Shown here piece by piece: positions 49,890 to 57,190 of a stretch of 64,000 nt of DNA (its first letter is position 1; each line of letters opens with the position of its first letter). The DNA comes from Novosphingobium sp. (lineage in GTDB: Bacteria > Pseudomonadota > Alphaproteobacteria > Sphingomonadales > Sphingomonadaceae). Made by a program: the position numbers and the translations under genes. The notes beneath the pieces were generated by a model. The model did no database searches and was not told where the DNA came from. It saw only the letters and a list, made by a program, of their open reading frames with translations. The stretch is taken from NCBI RefSeq assembly GCF_039595395.1, contig NZ_JBCNLP010000001.1:1984001-2048000 (forward strand). Reading direction: 5' to 3'.

Positions 49890-50462
49890 TCAGACGCGGC
49901 GGTCGGGCGAAACGGCCTGCTCGGCAGGGGCCTTGCCCGGAGCGGCCTGCTGGCCGGGCGTGGCGGCGCCGCAGCCGTGCGAGGCGGCCTCGGTCACCTT
50001 GGGGGCGGCCTGTGTGCCGTCCGAGGAATAGGAGATCGTGCGGGTGCAGCCATTGGCATCCTGCGTGGTCGACACATAGGTCATATGCATGCCCTGAGGC
50101 AGAGCCTGGGCGCCGGTGGCGGTCATGCCCGGCGCGCTGCCCTGCGTGGCGGCTGCCTGTTGCATGGCGGCGACCTGCTGCATCATCGCATCGGTCTGGC
50201 GGTCCATCATGGCCGAGATCATCGCCATCTGGGCAAAAGGATCGGCCATGGCACGGGTCTCCATGGCGGCCTCCTGAGGCGCATCGACCGGCTGGAACAC
50301 AATGTTCGGCGCCACATCGCCGGCATAGCTGACATGGGCGACGGTGCCGTCGGGCAGATTGACCAGCATGGTGTGAAGCTTGGCCGTGGCGGCCTGCGCC
50401 GTGCAGGCCACCGCCAGCGACAGGGCGGCGGCGGTGATCAGGACTTTGGGCGACATGCGCAT
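49890..50462 (-). CDS. Hypothetical secreted protein, Met/Gln-rich
   Basis: The 190-residue protein has a clear signal peptide (MRMSPKVLITAAALSLAVACTAQAA; a Cys at residue 20 may be a lipobox). The middle is Met/Gln/Ala-rich (MAMISAMMDRQTDAMMQQVAAMQQ). Two cysteines lie in the C-terminal part (ANGCTRTISYSS, SHGCGAATP), where SHGC resembles an L,D-transpeptidase motif but without its domain. It is divergent from the L,D-transpeptidase gene. Function unknown. Confidence 0.68.
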   Translation of the reverse strand: MRMSPKVLITAAALSLAVACTAQAATAKLHTMLVNLPDGTVAHVSYAGDVAPNIVFQPVDAPQEAAMETRAMADPFAQMAMISAMMDRQTDAMMQQVAAMQQAAATQGSAPGMTATGAQALPQGMHMTYVSTTQDANGCTRTISYSSDGTQAAPKVTEAASHGCGAATPGQQAAPGKAPAEQAVSPDRRV

Positions 50463-50637
50463 TGGGTGTGGCTCCTCTCCGTCTCAAGTGCCCGGAAATC
50501 TATCGGCGCTGGCTGAACGGTGGATGAAGCGGGGCGCGGCGCGTTCCGTCCTTGCGATGGGGTGAGATGCTTGTGGAACAAAGCCCCCGGCGCGCGGCTT
50601 CCGATAGGCAAGCTTAACCGTAAAGGGTCGTGATATC

Positions 50638-51741
50638 ATGAAGAAACAGCTTGTCCTGTGGCCGCTGACCTTACTGGCTTGCGCCTGCGACAATGGCCCC
50701 GGTCAGGCCGCGGTGGGACAAGCCGGGCAGAGTGCCGCATCAGCCGGGGCGAGCGCGCCGGCCTCTCCCGATCCGCGTGCGGGCGATGTGGCGCGGATCA
50801 ATCAGGCGCTGCCCCTGCCCGAGGGTGTTGCGCCGATGCCTGCCAGCCCGGCGGCTCAGGCCGCGCCTGATCCCTTTATCATTCGAGCCGAAGTGCTGCT
50901 GGCCCGCGCGCGCTTTTCTCCGGGGGTGATCGACGGGAAACTGGGCACCAATCTGCGTCACGCGGTCGCGGCTTTCCAGAGCGCGCATGATCTGCCCGAC
51001 AACGGCAGCATCGATGGCAAGACGTGGCAGGCGCTGCTGGCGCAGGCTCAGGGCGGGCGCGGGGTGGCGCAGCTTTACACACTGACGCCTCAGGATGTGC
51101 AGGGGCCCTTCGCGCAGGATGTGGGCGAGGACTTCGTCAAGCTGGCGGCCCTGCCAAACGGCCCGCAATTCACCAATCCGGTCGAGGCCTTGGCCGAGCG
51201 GTTCCATATGAGCCAGGACCTGCTCAAGGCGCTGAATGCCGGGGTGGATTTCACGAAAGCCGGCCAGCGGATCCTGGTGGTCGACGCCGGGGCGCCGGCG
51301 TTGGCCAAGGGCGATGTCTCCCGGATCGAGGTCGCCAAGGCACAGGAAGCGGTGCGCGCCTATGGCAAGGATGGCAAGCTGATCGCCTTTTATCCGGCGA
51401 CCGTCGGATCAACCGATCGCCCCTCGCCAAGCGGCACGCATAAGGTGGTGGGTGTGGCCTTCAACCCCGATTACACCTATGATCCGGCCAAGCTGAACTG
51501 GGGGCCGCGCAAGGCGGGCAAGCTGGTGATCAAGCCGGGGCCGAACAATCCGGTCGGCGCGGTGTGGATCGATCTCAATGCCCCCAGCTATGGCCTGCAC
51601 GGCACGCCCGATCCCGACAAGATTGGCAAGACCGCCAGCCATGGCTGCGTGCGGATGACCAATTGGGATGCCAACGCTCTGGCGGCGGGTGTGTTGCCGG
51701 GCATATTGGTCCACTTCATGGGGGAGCGTGAAGCGGGCTGA
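50638..51741 (+). CDS. L,D-transpeptidase (YkuD) with peptidoglycan-binding domain
   Basis: The 367-residue protein has a lipoprotein-like signal (about residues 1-20, LLACAC) and a PG_binding_1 domain (about residues 80-140: VLLARARFSPGVIDGKLGTNLRHAVAAFQ). The YkuD domain is at about residues 225-360, with the catalytic motif SHGCVRM (Cys at about residue 337) and GLHGTPDP upstream. It would cross-link peptidoglycan by 3-3 bonds or attach proteins in the periplasm. Divergent promoters with the secreted protein 49890-50462 lie in the 175-bp gap. Confidence 0.92.
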   Translation: MKKQLVLWPLTLLACACDNGPGQAAVGQAGQSAASAGASAPASPDPRAGDVARINQALPLPEGVAPMPASPAAQAAPDPFIIRAEVLLARARFSPGVIDGKLGTNLRHAVAAFQSAHDLPDNGSIDGKTWQALLAQAQGGRGVAQLYTLTPQDVQGPFAQDVGEDFVKLAALPNGPQFTNPVEALAERFHMSQDLLKALNAGVDFTKAGQRILVVDAGAPALAKGDVSRIEVAKAQEAVRAYGKDGKLIAFYPATVGSTDRPSPSGTHKVVGVAFNPDYTYDPAKLNWGPRKAGKLVIKPGPNNPVGAVWIDLNAPSYGLHGTPDPDKIGKTASHGCVRMTNWDANALAAGVLPGILVHFMGEREAG

Positions 51742-51747
51742 GGCGGC

Positions 51748-51921
51748 TCAGGCGAAGCGCTTTTTCTCGGTCACGTCGATCTGCACCACCCTGCCATCAT
51801 GAATGGTGATGGCGATCTGGCCATATTTCAGGCGTTGCAGCGCATTGCGCACCTCGGCGAGGCTGTTTTCCAGCGCAGAGGCATGATCATCGCCGCGCTG
51901 GATCGGGGTGGGCAGGGTCAT
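51748..51921 (-). CDS. yezD: YezD family (DUF2292) small protein
   Basis: The product has 57 residues. The family pattern is LAEVRNALQRLKYGQIAITIHDGRVVQIDVTEKKRF. YezD genes are often near sulfur-assimilation genes, but the function is unknown. The ATG at 51921 is preceded by GGAG at 6 bases; an in-frame ATG at 51933 would add four residues. Its promoter region carries one of two copies of a 29-nt motif (51958-51986) shared with the putative small RNA. It lies convergent with the L,D-transpeptidase gene, 6 bases apart. Confidence 0.85.
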   Translation of the reverse strand: MTLPTPIQRGDDHASALENSLAEVRNALQRLKYGQIAITIHDGRVVQIDVTEKKRFA

Positions 51922-51957
51922 GATTGTCTCCATCCGGCGGGGGCGCCATGACGCTCA

Positions 51958-51986
51958 GGTTAAACCCTATTTGATAAATAGGAATA
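51958..51986 (-). promoter_or_regulatory. Shared 29-nt promoter/operator motif, yezD copy
   Basis: Read towards yezD, the motif contains CCTATTT, a 6-base spacer, TAGGG and TTAACC. The core CCTATTTATCAAATAGG is an inverted repeat (CCTATTT/AAATAGG). It ends 37 bases before the yezD start. It matches 20 of 29 positions of the copy at 52080-52108, in the same orientation relative to transcription. A TATTTA -10-like box lies within. An Rrf2-type or similar sulfur regulator is a guess. Confidence 0.6.
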
Positions 51987-52079
51987 AACTTGTTCTGTCA
52001 GGCGATAAACCCCGAAAATCGCGCAAGGCGCGGGCATCGAAGTTTTTCTTCGGCGGGGCAAAAGATGCGTTGCAGGACA

Positions 52080-52108
52080 ATATCCTATTTTATGAGTAGG
52101 GATTAACC
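52080..52108 (+). promoter_or_regulatory. Shared 29-nt promoter/operator motif, small RNA copy
   Basis: Read on the + strand, the motif contains CCTATTT, TAGGG and TTAACC with the same spacing as the yezD copy. It ends two bases before the first hairpin of the putative RNA (52110). TTGCAG (52070-52075) may be the -35 and TATTTTAT the -10 region. Confidence 0.6.
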
Positions 52109-52249
52109 GATCGACGCGGAAGCCGGATCTTGCCCATCTGGACCCTCCGCGTCGATGCGCCGCCGCGATCGAAGGCTGCTCTTCATCCGGCGCATGACCC
52201 TTTGATCTCGCGACGGGGGCGGCCAAGCCCCGCCTCCGTCGCTTTTTTG
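52106..52249 (+). ncRNA. Putative structured small RNA with own promoter and terminator
   Basis: No + strand gene precedes the terminator at 52210-52248, yet about 145 bases fold compactly. Hairpin 1 has an 11-bp perfect stem (ATCGACGCGGA 52110-52120 with TCCGCGTCGAT 52146-52156) and an inner stem. Hairpin 2 has a GCGCCG/CGGCGC stem (52157-52162 with 52188-52193). Hairpin 3 is the terminator. A promoter-like motif shared with yezD sits immediately upstream. It codes no convincing protein. I do not recognise it as a known RNA family; the 5' end is approximate. Confidence 0.6.
52210..52248 (+). terminator. Strong orphan intrinsic terminator
   Basis: GCGACGGGGGCGG (52210-52222) pairs with CCGCCTCCGTCGC (52230-52242), with one G-U pair and a 7-base loop, followed by TTTTTT (52243-52248). 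It has no T-run on the minus strand, so it serves a + strand transcript although no + strand gene precedes it. Confidence 0.88.
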
Positions 52250-52257
52250 CCTGTAGA

Positions 52258-53960
52258 TCAGGGATGCGCTGCCGTATCCTTCATCGCGAAGAGGCTTTGC
52301 GCCCGGATCCTGTCCGGGGTTTCATCGGCATCATAGAGCACAGGCGCGATCACCCGCCGCGCCAGATCCGCCTTGCCCTCGCGCAGCAGCTCTCCGGCCA
52401 GTTCGAGCCGGGGCTGCGGTGCTTCGGGCATCGCCCGCGCCACGCGCACCATGCCCTGCATCGCGGGTTCGGGCACAGGCTCGCCCGCGCGGGTGAAGCT
52501 TTCGAAATAGAAGATCAGCGGCAGGGTCGCGCTGTCATCGGCGTGGATCGCCCGGCCTAGCACGTCGCGAGCGGCGGCCAGACCAGCGGCGCGGTCAGCG
52601 GCGGGCCCCGAGAGCGCGCGATCGGTCAGGGCAATGCCTTTCCAAGCAAGCGCCGTGGCATTGTCGGGCGTGCGTGCCAGCACCTGCTCCGCCTGAGCGA
52701 GGCAGCGCTCGGCATGGCCAGCACGGCAATCGGCCTGAGCGGCCAGGAGGAGCGCGTCGCTGTCCTGCCCAAGCCCCGCAAGGCCCTGCTGCAACTGGTT
52801 CAACCGCTCCGCGCCGGAAGCATCGGGTGTGGAGGTCCATCCGGCGAGCTGGATGCGCGGCGCGATCAGCGCGGCCTGCTCGGGCGACAGGGCAGCGATC
52901 ACCGGTTCGGCGGACTGGACGGCATGCTTGTCGGTGCGCGCGAGACTGGCGGGCTTTTCGGCATAGACCTCGAACTCGCGCTGCAGGTGCTGCATGTCGC
53001 CGAAAACCGTGGCGGCCCGCGCCATCGGCGTGCCCTGCGCAATGGCCGCCATATAGCGGGACAATTGCTCCCGCCGCTCAGGCTTGATCGGGGAGTAGAG
53101 GAAGAACTGCGCCATCAGCCAGGCGTGATAGGGCGTCCAGACCATGGGGTGATAGGCCGGATCGAGATAGCGCCCCGTCAGCACATCCCTGATGTTGAGC
53201 AGCCCGTAGGAGCGCGTGACCTGCCGATAATTCTCCGGCGGTCCGGCGTAATCCACGGCGCCATCGCGGCGATACTCCACCGTGGAGAACAGCGCGCCGA
53301 TCCCGTCGAGATACCAGCGCGGATAGGCGGCGGGCTGATGCGAAAGGATGAAGTGCTGGGCATAGGCGCCATAAAGCACCGCCTGCCATGTGCGGACCAG
53401 GGCGGGGTGATAGACGGGCTTCGCGTCGATGCAGTCGAGACCCTGGGCCGCCATATCCTCGCAATCGCGGTCGCGGGCTTTCGCGGTGTCCATCGGGAGG
53501 TTCTGGTCGACACGGGCCAACGCCAGCACCGCGCCATCCTCACGCGGGTCATAATAGCGCTGATCGCCGATCCCGCCGCCATAGGGGCCTTCGCGATAGT
53601 GCTGATTGCCAGCCCCAGATCGCGCAGGGCATCGCGCGAGGGCAGCAGGGTGATCGTCAGCCGGGCGGTGGGATCGTCCTTCTCGCCGCCCAGATAGAGC
53701 CGGGTCAGCAGATGGCGCAAGGTTTCCAGATTGGCGGTGACGCGGCGCAATTCGCTTTCGCTGCCATCGCTCAGGACGATAAAATGGTCGGTTTCGGCGC
53801 GACGCCAGCCGCTGCTCTTGCCCGGAGTGGCCTTGACCAGAATGTCATGGCCGCCGGAGGTGGAGGGCGGCGGGGATGGCGCCTGACCGGGAGGGGCAGG
53901 CTGGGCCGCGACCTGCGCGGCGGAGATGCTCAAAGTCAGCCCGAGAAGGATTGTGCGCAT
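52258..53960 (-). pseudogene. Frameshifted secreted protein (about 567 codons) with DUF1570-like/TPR-like architecture
   Basis: The N-terminal part (53960 down to about 53610) has a signal peptide (MRTILLGLTLSISAAQVAAQ), RRAETDHFIVLSDGSES and LRDLGL. From about 53610 the reading continues in a different frame as GNQHYREGPYGGGIGDQRYY, then DPREDGAVLALARVDQ, to the stop at 52258. Restoring one G near 53608-53614 (CTGGCAATC to CTGGGCAATC on the minus strand) joins both into one protein. The C-terminal half has Ala/Leu-rich helical repeats resembling TPRs. Both frames have coding-type third-position bias, so the break is recent or a sequencing error. Function unknown. Confidence 0.75.
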
Positions 53961-54011
53961 GCCATTCTCCGCATGCCCCGACGGCCTCGGGGTGAGACCT
54001 AAGCTGCCGGA

Positions 54012-54683
54012 TTATGTCTTGGGAAACAATCGGCTCCATCGCGCATCGAGCGCGGCCTGGGCATGATTGCCCTTCGTGCGTGACACCAGCGAGACACCGC
54101 GCAGGGTCACGCTGTGGCCGCCCAGCCAGCGGCCGGAAATGCTGTAGCCGATGTCGTAAAGCGCCACATCCTCATGCGGCTCGCCATCGACCAGGAAATG
54201 GGTGGTGATGATCACGGGAAGGCGTTCGTCGCCCCGGCTGTCATCGGGCATCTGCGCGTCGCTGCGCGCCTTTTTCAGCGCGCTGTCGAACCAGGCGGCC
54301 TCAAGGCGCGGCTCGCCGGTGGTCTCGGCAGGCGCGATGCCCAGGGCCGAGGGGAAGCTGATCTGCTGGCTCTGCACCGATTGCTCGGCCGAACCCGGCT
54401 TGAGCACCAGCTCGCTCTTGCCCGAATTGATCGCGACCAGCAGCAAAGTGCCCGCCCGCGCCGAGGCCTTGGCCGCATCGGCATTCTTCACCGCATCGCT
54501 GGCGTGGCGCTCGCTCCAGTTGTTCCACAGGGTCAGCGCCGAGATGATCACCGCCAGCACGGCCAGCACCTCGCCCAGCGTGATCCAGCGGCGGCGGATC
54601 GCTGCGGCTTCGGCGGCGCGCACCTCGGCCTTGGCGTGAGGGCGGTTTTCGGCGGACGATTCGGGTTTGAGCTGGTCGGTCAC
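54012..54683 (-). CDS. Hypothetical single-pass membrane protein
   Basis: The 223-residue protein has a charged N-terminal cytoplasmic segment, one membrane helix (about residues 33-52, WITLGEVLAVLAVIISALTLW) and a soluble C-terminal domain of 170 residues. That domain contains no motif I recognise. It lies 52 bases upstream of the frameshifted secreted gene and may be co-transcribed with it. Confidence 0.65.
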   Translation of the reverse strand: MTDQLKPESSAENRPHAKAEVRAAEAAAIRRRWITLGEVLAVLAVIISALTLWNNWSERHASDAVKNADAAKASARAGTLLLVAINSGKSELVLKPGSAEQSVQSQQISFPSALGIAPAETTGEPRLEAAWFDSALKKARSDAQMPDDSRGDERLPVIITTHFLVDGEPHEDVALYDIGYSISGRWLGGHSVTLRGVSLVSRTKGNHAQAALDARWSRLFPKT

Positions 54684-54754
54684 CGAGGCCTTCCATCACG
54701 CGATCACGCTTGCGTCAAGCGCTCGACGGGTGCCTTTCGTATGGAAATTTTATC

Positions 54755-55963
54755 TCAGCCGAAGGAGACACGCGGCAGCCCGGCAGATGCGGCGGTTTCC
54801 ACCCGGTTGCGCCCCAGAGCCTTGGCGGCATAAAGCGCGCGATCCGCCGCCGAAAGCAGCGCCGCCAGATCCTTGCGCAGCTCGCTTTCGGAGGCTGAAT
54901 GGGGAGCTCGGGCACAGTTCATTTCCGCCAGACCGATGCTGACGGTCGAGCGCACAGCCACACCGCTGGCGGTCAGGGCGACGGTGCTGCCGAAGGTCTG
55001 GACCACCAATTGCCCGATGTGGCGCGCCTGTGTGCCATCGCAATCGGGCAGCAGGGCGGCAAATTCCTCGCCGCCGATGCGGGCGATCACGGCATCGGGG
55101 CCCAGCAGGCTGCGCGCGATGCGAGCGAAGACCTTGAGCACCTCATCGCCGGTGGCATGGCCATGATGGTCGTTGATCGATTTGAAATGGTCCATGTCGA
55201 AGGCGAGCAGCGAGAGCGAGCGTTTCGCGCTGCCCAGCACCTTCGCGCCCTGCTCGAAGAACCACTGGCGGTTGCCCAGCCCGGTCAGATAATCGGTGAG
55301 CGAGAGCTGGAGCAGGCGGTCATGGGCTTCCTCCCGCATCAGCGTCAGCAGCGCCATGGGCAGCCCGACCGAATAGAGCACGCCGCCATACATCGTCACC
55401 ACGCTGGCCCAGGCCAGGAAGTCCTGTCCGTAAAGGCTGGTGAGAAACGGCAGCAGCACCACCCGCGCGGCATAGAGCAGGGCATAGGCGCTGGTCGCGG
55501 CGATGACGATCCGGCTGGAGCGCAGATGCCGCAGACCCTTGCAGCGCAGCATTTCCCATGCCGTGGCCGCGCTGACCAGCGCGATCGGCCCTGCCGAGAT
55601 ATAGGCCCAGATGACACCCTGCCAGCGCGTGCCGCCCAGCGACCACATAAGCGCAAGGCCCGCCAGCATGCCGATCGAGGACAGGCGATAATGCCGACCG
55701 CTGAGCGAGGCCACGCCGTTGAGGATCAGCAGATAGCCGCTCATGATCACCAGATTGCTCAGCGCCGCGCCGCAGACGCCGGGCAGATGGCCCCGGTCCG
55801 TCGCCGCGAAGCAGCCCAGCGCCAGCATCACGTAACCCGACGCCCACAGGTCGAGCGACAGGCTGCGCTCCGGGCGGATCTTGCGCTCCCACAGGGTCAT
55901 GCCAGCGCTGACCAGCAGCGTTCCGATGACAAGAAGATAAAGGGTGGTCAGGTCGACATGCAT
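54755..55963 (-). CDS. Membrane-bound diguanylate cyclase (GGDEF)
   Basis: The 402-residue protein has five to six membrane helices (about residues 5-205) and then a GGDEF domain (about residues 225-385): SLTDYLTGLGNRQWF, DMDHFKSINDHHGHATGDEVL and the active-site GGEEF. It would make cyclic di-GMP. The usual inhibitory RxxD site five residues before GGEEF reads LGPD, so product inhibition there is likely absent. An AT-rich inverted repeat at 56011-56037 marks its promoter region. Confidence 0.9.
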   Translation of the reverse strand: MHVDLTTLYLLVIGTLLVSAGMTLWERKIRPERSLSLDLWASGYVMLALGCFAATDRGHLPGVCGAALSNLVIMSGYLLILNGVASLSGRHYRLSSIGMLAGLALMWSLGGTRWQGVIWAYISAGPIALVSAATAWEMLRCKGLRHLRSSRIVIAATSAYALLYAARVVLLPFLTSLYGQDFLAWASVVTMYGGVLYSVGLPMALLTLMREEAHDRLLQLSLTDYLTGLGNRQWFFEQGAKVLGSAKRSLSLLAFDMDHFKSINDHHGHATGDEVLKVFARIARSLLGPDAVIARIGGEEFAALLPDCDGTQARHIGQLVVQTFGSTVALTASGVAVRSTVSIGLAEMNCARAPHSASESELRKDLAALLSAADRALYAAKALGRNRVETAASAGLPRVSFG

Positions 55964-56133
55964 GGGTATGGCCGTGGTTACGTGGCGTGTTGCGACGCAC
56001 CATGGCGTGGAGAGAAAAATTTTGAGTTAAATTTTCCGCGAGCATGCCGTCCCGTGAAAAAACGGAGGTCTTGCCTTCGTTTGGGCTGTGCCATCGATTG
56101 CGCTCAAGCCGCGGGATGCGCGCATCAGGCAAA

Positions 56134-56166
56134 GCCGCCCGCCTCTTGGGGGAAGAGGCGGGCGGC
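56134..56166 (-). terminator. Long hairpin terminator after the small secreted protein gene
   Basis: GCCGCCCGCCTCTT (56134-56147) and AAGAGGCGGGCGGC (56153-56166) form a perfect 14-bp stem with loop GGGGG. On the minus strand TTTGCC follows. It lies 27 bases downstream of the stop at 56193. Confidence 0.6.
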
Positions 56167-56192
56167 GTTATGGCCGGCTGGCCAAAGGGACG

Positions 56193-56477
56193 TTACTGGC
56201 CCGACTGGCTCGAAGCGCTGCGATGCTCCGTCTTGGTCACCGTGGTGTGGACGGCGGAGCCGGGCGCGGGTTTGGCCGGGGCTGCCAAATGCTTCTTGAT
56301 GTGCACGGTCTTCACCTTGTTGGTCGAGACATTGCCCGGCACGGTGGTGTTGGTGCTCGTGCTGTGGTGTTCCTGGGTCTCATGCGTGACCTGCGCCGAG
56401 GCGGGGGCCGCGACACTGACCATGGCGGCCAGCGCCACGGCGGTGAAGGGCAGGGTGGTCTTGGGATGGAACCTCAT
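56193..56477 (-). CDS. Small secreted protein, Thr/His/Lys-rich
   Basis: The 94-residue protein has a signal peptide (MRFHPKTTLPFTAVALAAMVSVAAPASAQ). The mature part is hydrophilic and low-complexity (ETQEHHSTSTNTTVPGN, KVKTVHIKKHLAAPAKPAPG). The ATG at 56477 is preferred because AAAGGA lies 6 bases upstream of it, though it nearly touches the ATG at 56483. Function unknown. Confidence 0.7.
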   Translation of the reverse strand: MRFHPKTTLPFTAVALAAMVSVAAPASAQVTHETQEHHSTSTNTTVPGNVSTNKVKTVHIKKHLAAPAKPAPGSAVHTTVTKTEHRSASSQSGQ

Positions 56478-56643
56478 GAACATTCCTTTCGGTTTGCTGC
56501 TGCGGATGGCCCCTGATGGTTCAGGGTGCCGGGATGAAAGCGCCGGTTGCCTCAATTGATCCATGGCGAAGCTTTTGCCGCCTCGTGGAAAACCGGTGGC
56601 CGGCGGTGGACGCGAGGGGGCGGGCGGCGCTAGCGGCGGGCGG

Positions 56644-56844
56644 ATGAGCATCATCGCCACCATCATGAATTCGACCACCGGCCAGCCGATCCAGAAAATG
56701 ACCTTCGGCCGGATGCCCAAACCCTGGGTCAGCTTCAATCTTGCCAGTGGTGAACTGGTCACCGCCGACCGCGTCCATGTCGGCAAGCCCGCGCCGGGGA
56801 AATTCGTTGCGCCGGTCGAGGTCTGGGTGACGCCCAAGGGTTGA
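56644..56844 (+). CDS. Small hypothetical protein
   Basis: The product has about 66 residues (IMNSTTGQPIQKMTFGRMPK...VEVWVTPKG). It shows strong G/C at third positions, as in real genes of this genome, and no internal stop. GGCGGGCGG lies before the ATG at 56644; the ATG at 56665 is an alternative start. No family is recognised. It sits in a gap of about 700 bp between a minus-strand small gene and the hybrid kinase operon. Confidence 0.45.
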   Translation: MSIIATIMNSTTGQPIQKMTFGRMPKPWVSFNLASGELVTADRVHVGKPAPGKFVAPVEVWVTPKG

Positions 56845-56933
56845 AAAGGCCCGTCAATTCGCGAGAGATAAAGGTTAATGCTGCGCGCGTCCTGCCCGAT
56901 GCGCGCAGTTCGCGCAAAAATACGCAAACCCAT

Positions 56934-56958
56934 GGAACCATGTGCCGACAAGGGTGTT
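56934..56958 (+). promoter_or_regulatory. Possible EcfG-type general-stress promoter
   Basis: GGAAC (56934-56938), then 16 bases, then TGTT (56955-56958) resembles the alphaproteobacterial EcfG consensus GGAAC-N16-CGTT with one mismatch. It lies 233 bases upstream of the hybrid kinase start. A chance match is possible. Confidence 0.3.
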
Positions 56959-57190
56959 TAAAGCCGGTGGTCGCGCATCAATGGGGGATATGTGCAAAAA
57001 CCGGGCATTCAGAAACCTTTGTTGCAGGGCCGATGCGGCAGGCTGATGTCCGGCCTTTCGTAAAAGCGATCATGCGCCAATCGCGTTGAGGCTCCGCGGC
57101 CTCTTTCCCCATATGCTTTTCGGTCGGCGCCATGCATGACACTCCGGCGCCTTATCCTTCCTGTGCCCCACCTTCCCTGTGAAAGCCTCC

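Noticed and set aside
50139..50160. SHGC motif in the secreted protein 49890-50462 as an L,D-transpeptidase
   Set aside because: The rest of the YkuD domain is missing; the match is a short chance motif next to a real L,D-transpeptidase gene.
51908..52099. 63-codon + strand frame ahead of the putative RNA
   Set aside because: It crosses yezD and both operator motifs, has no ribosome site or coding bias, and ends inside the second motif.
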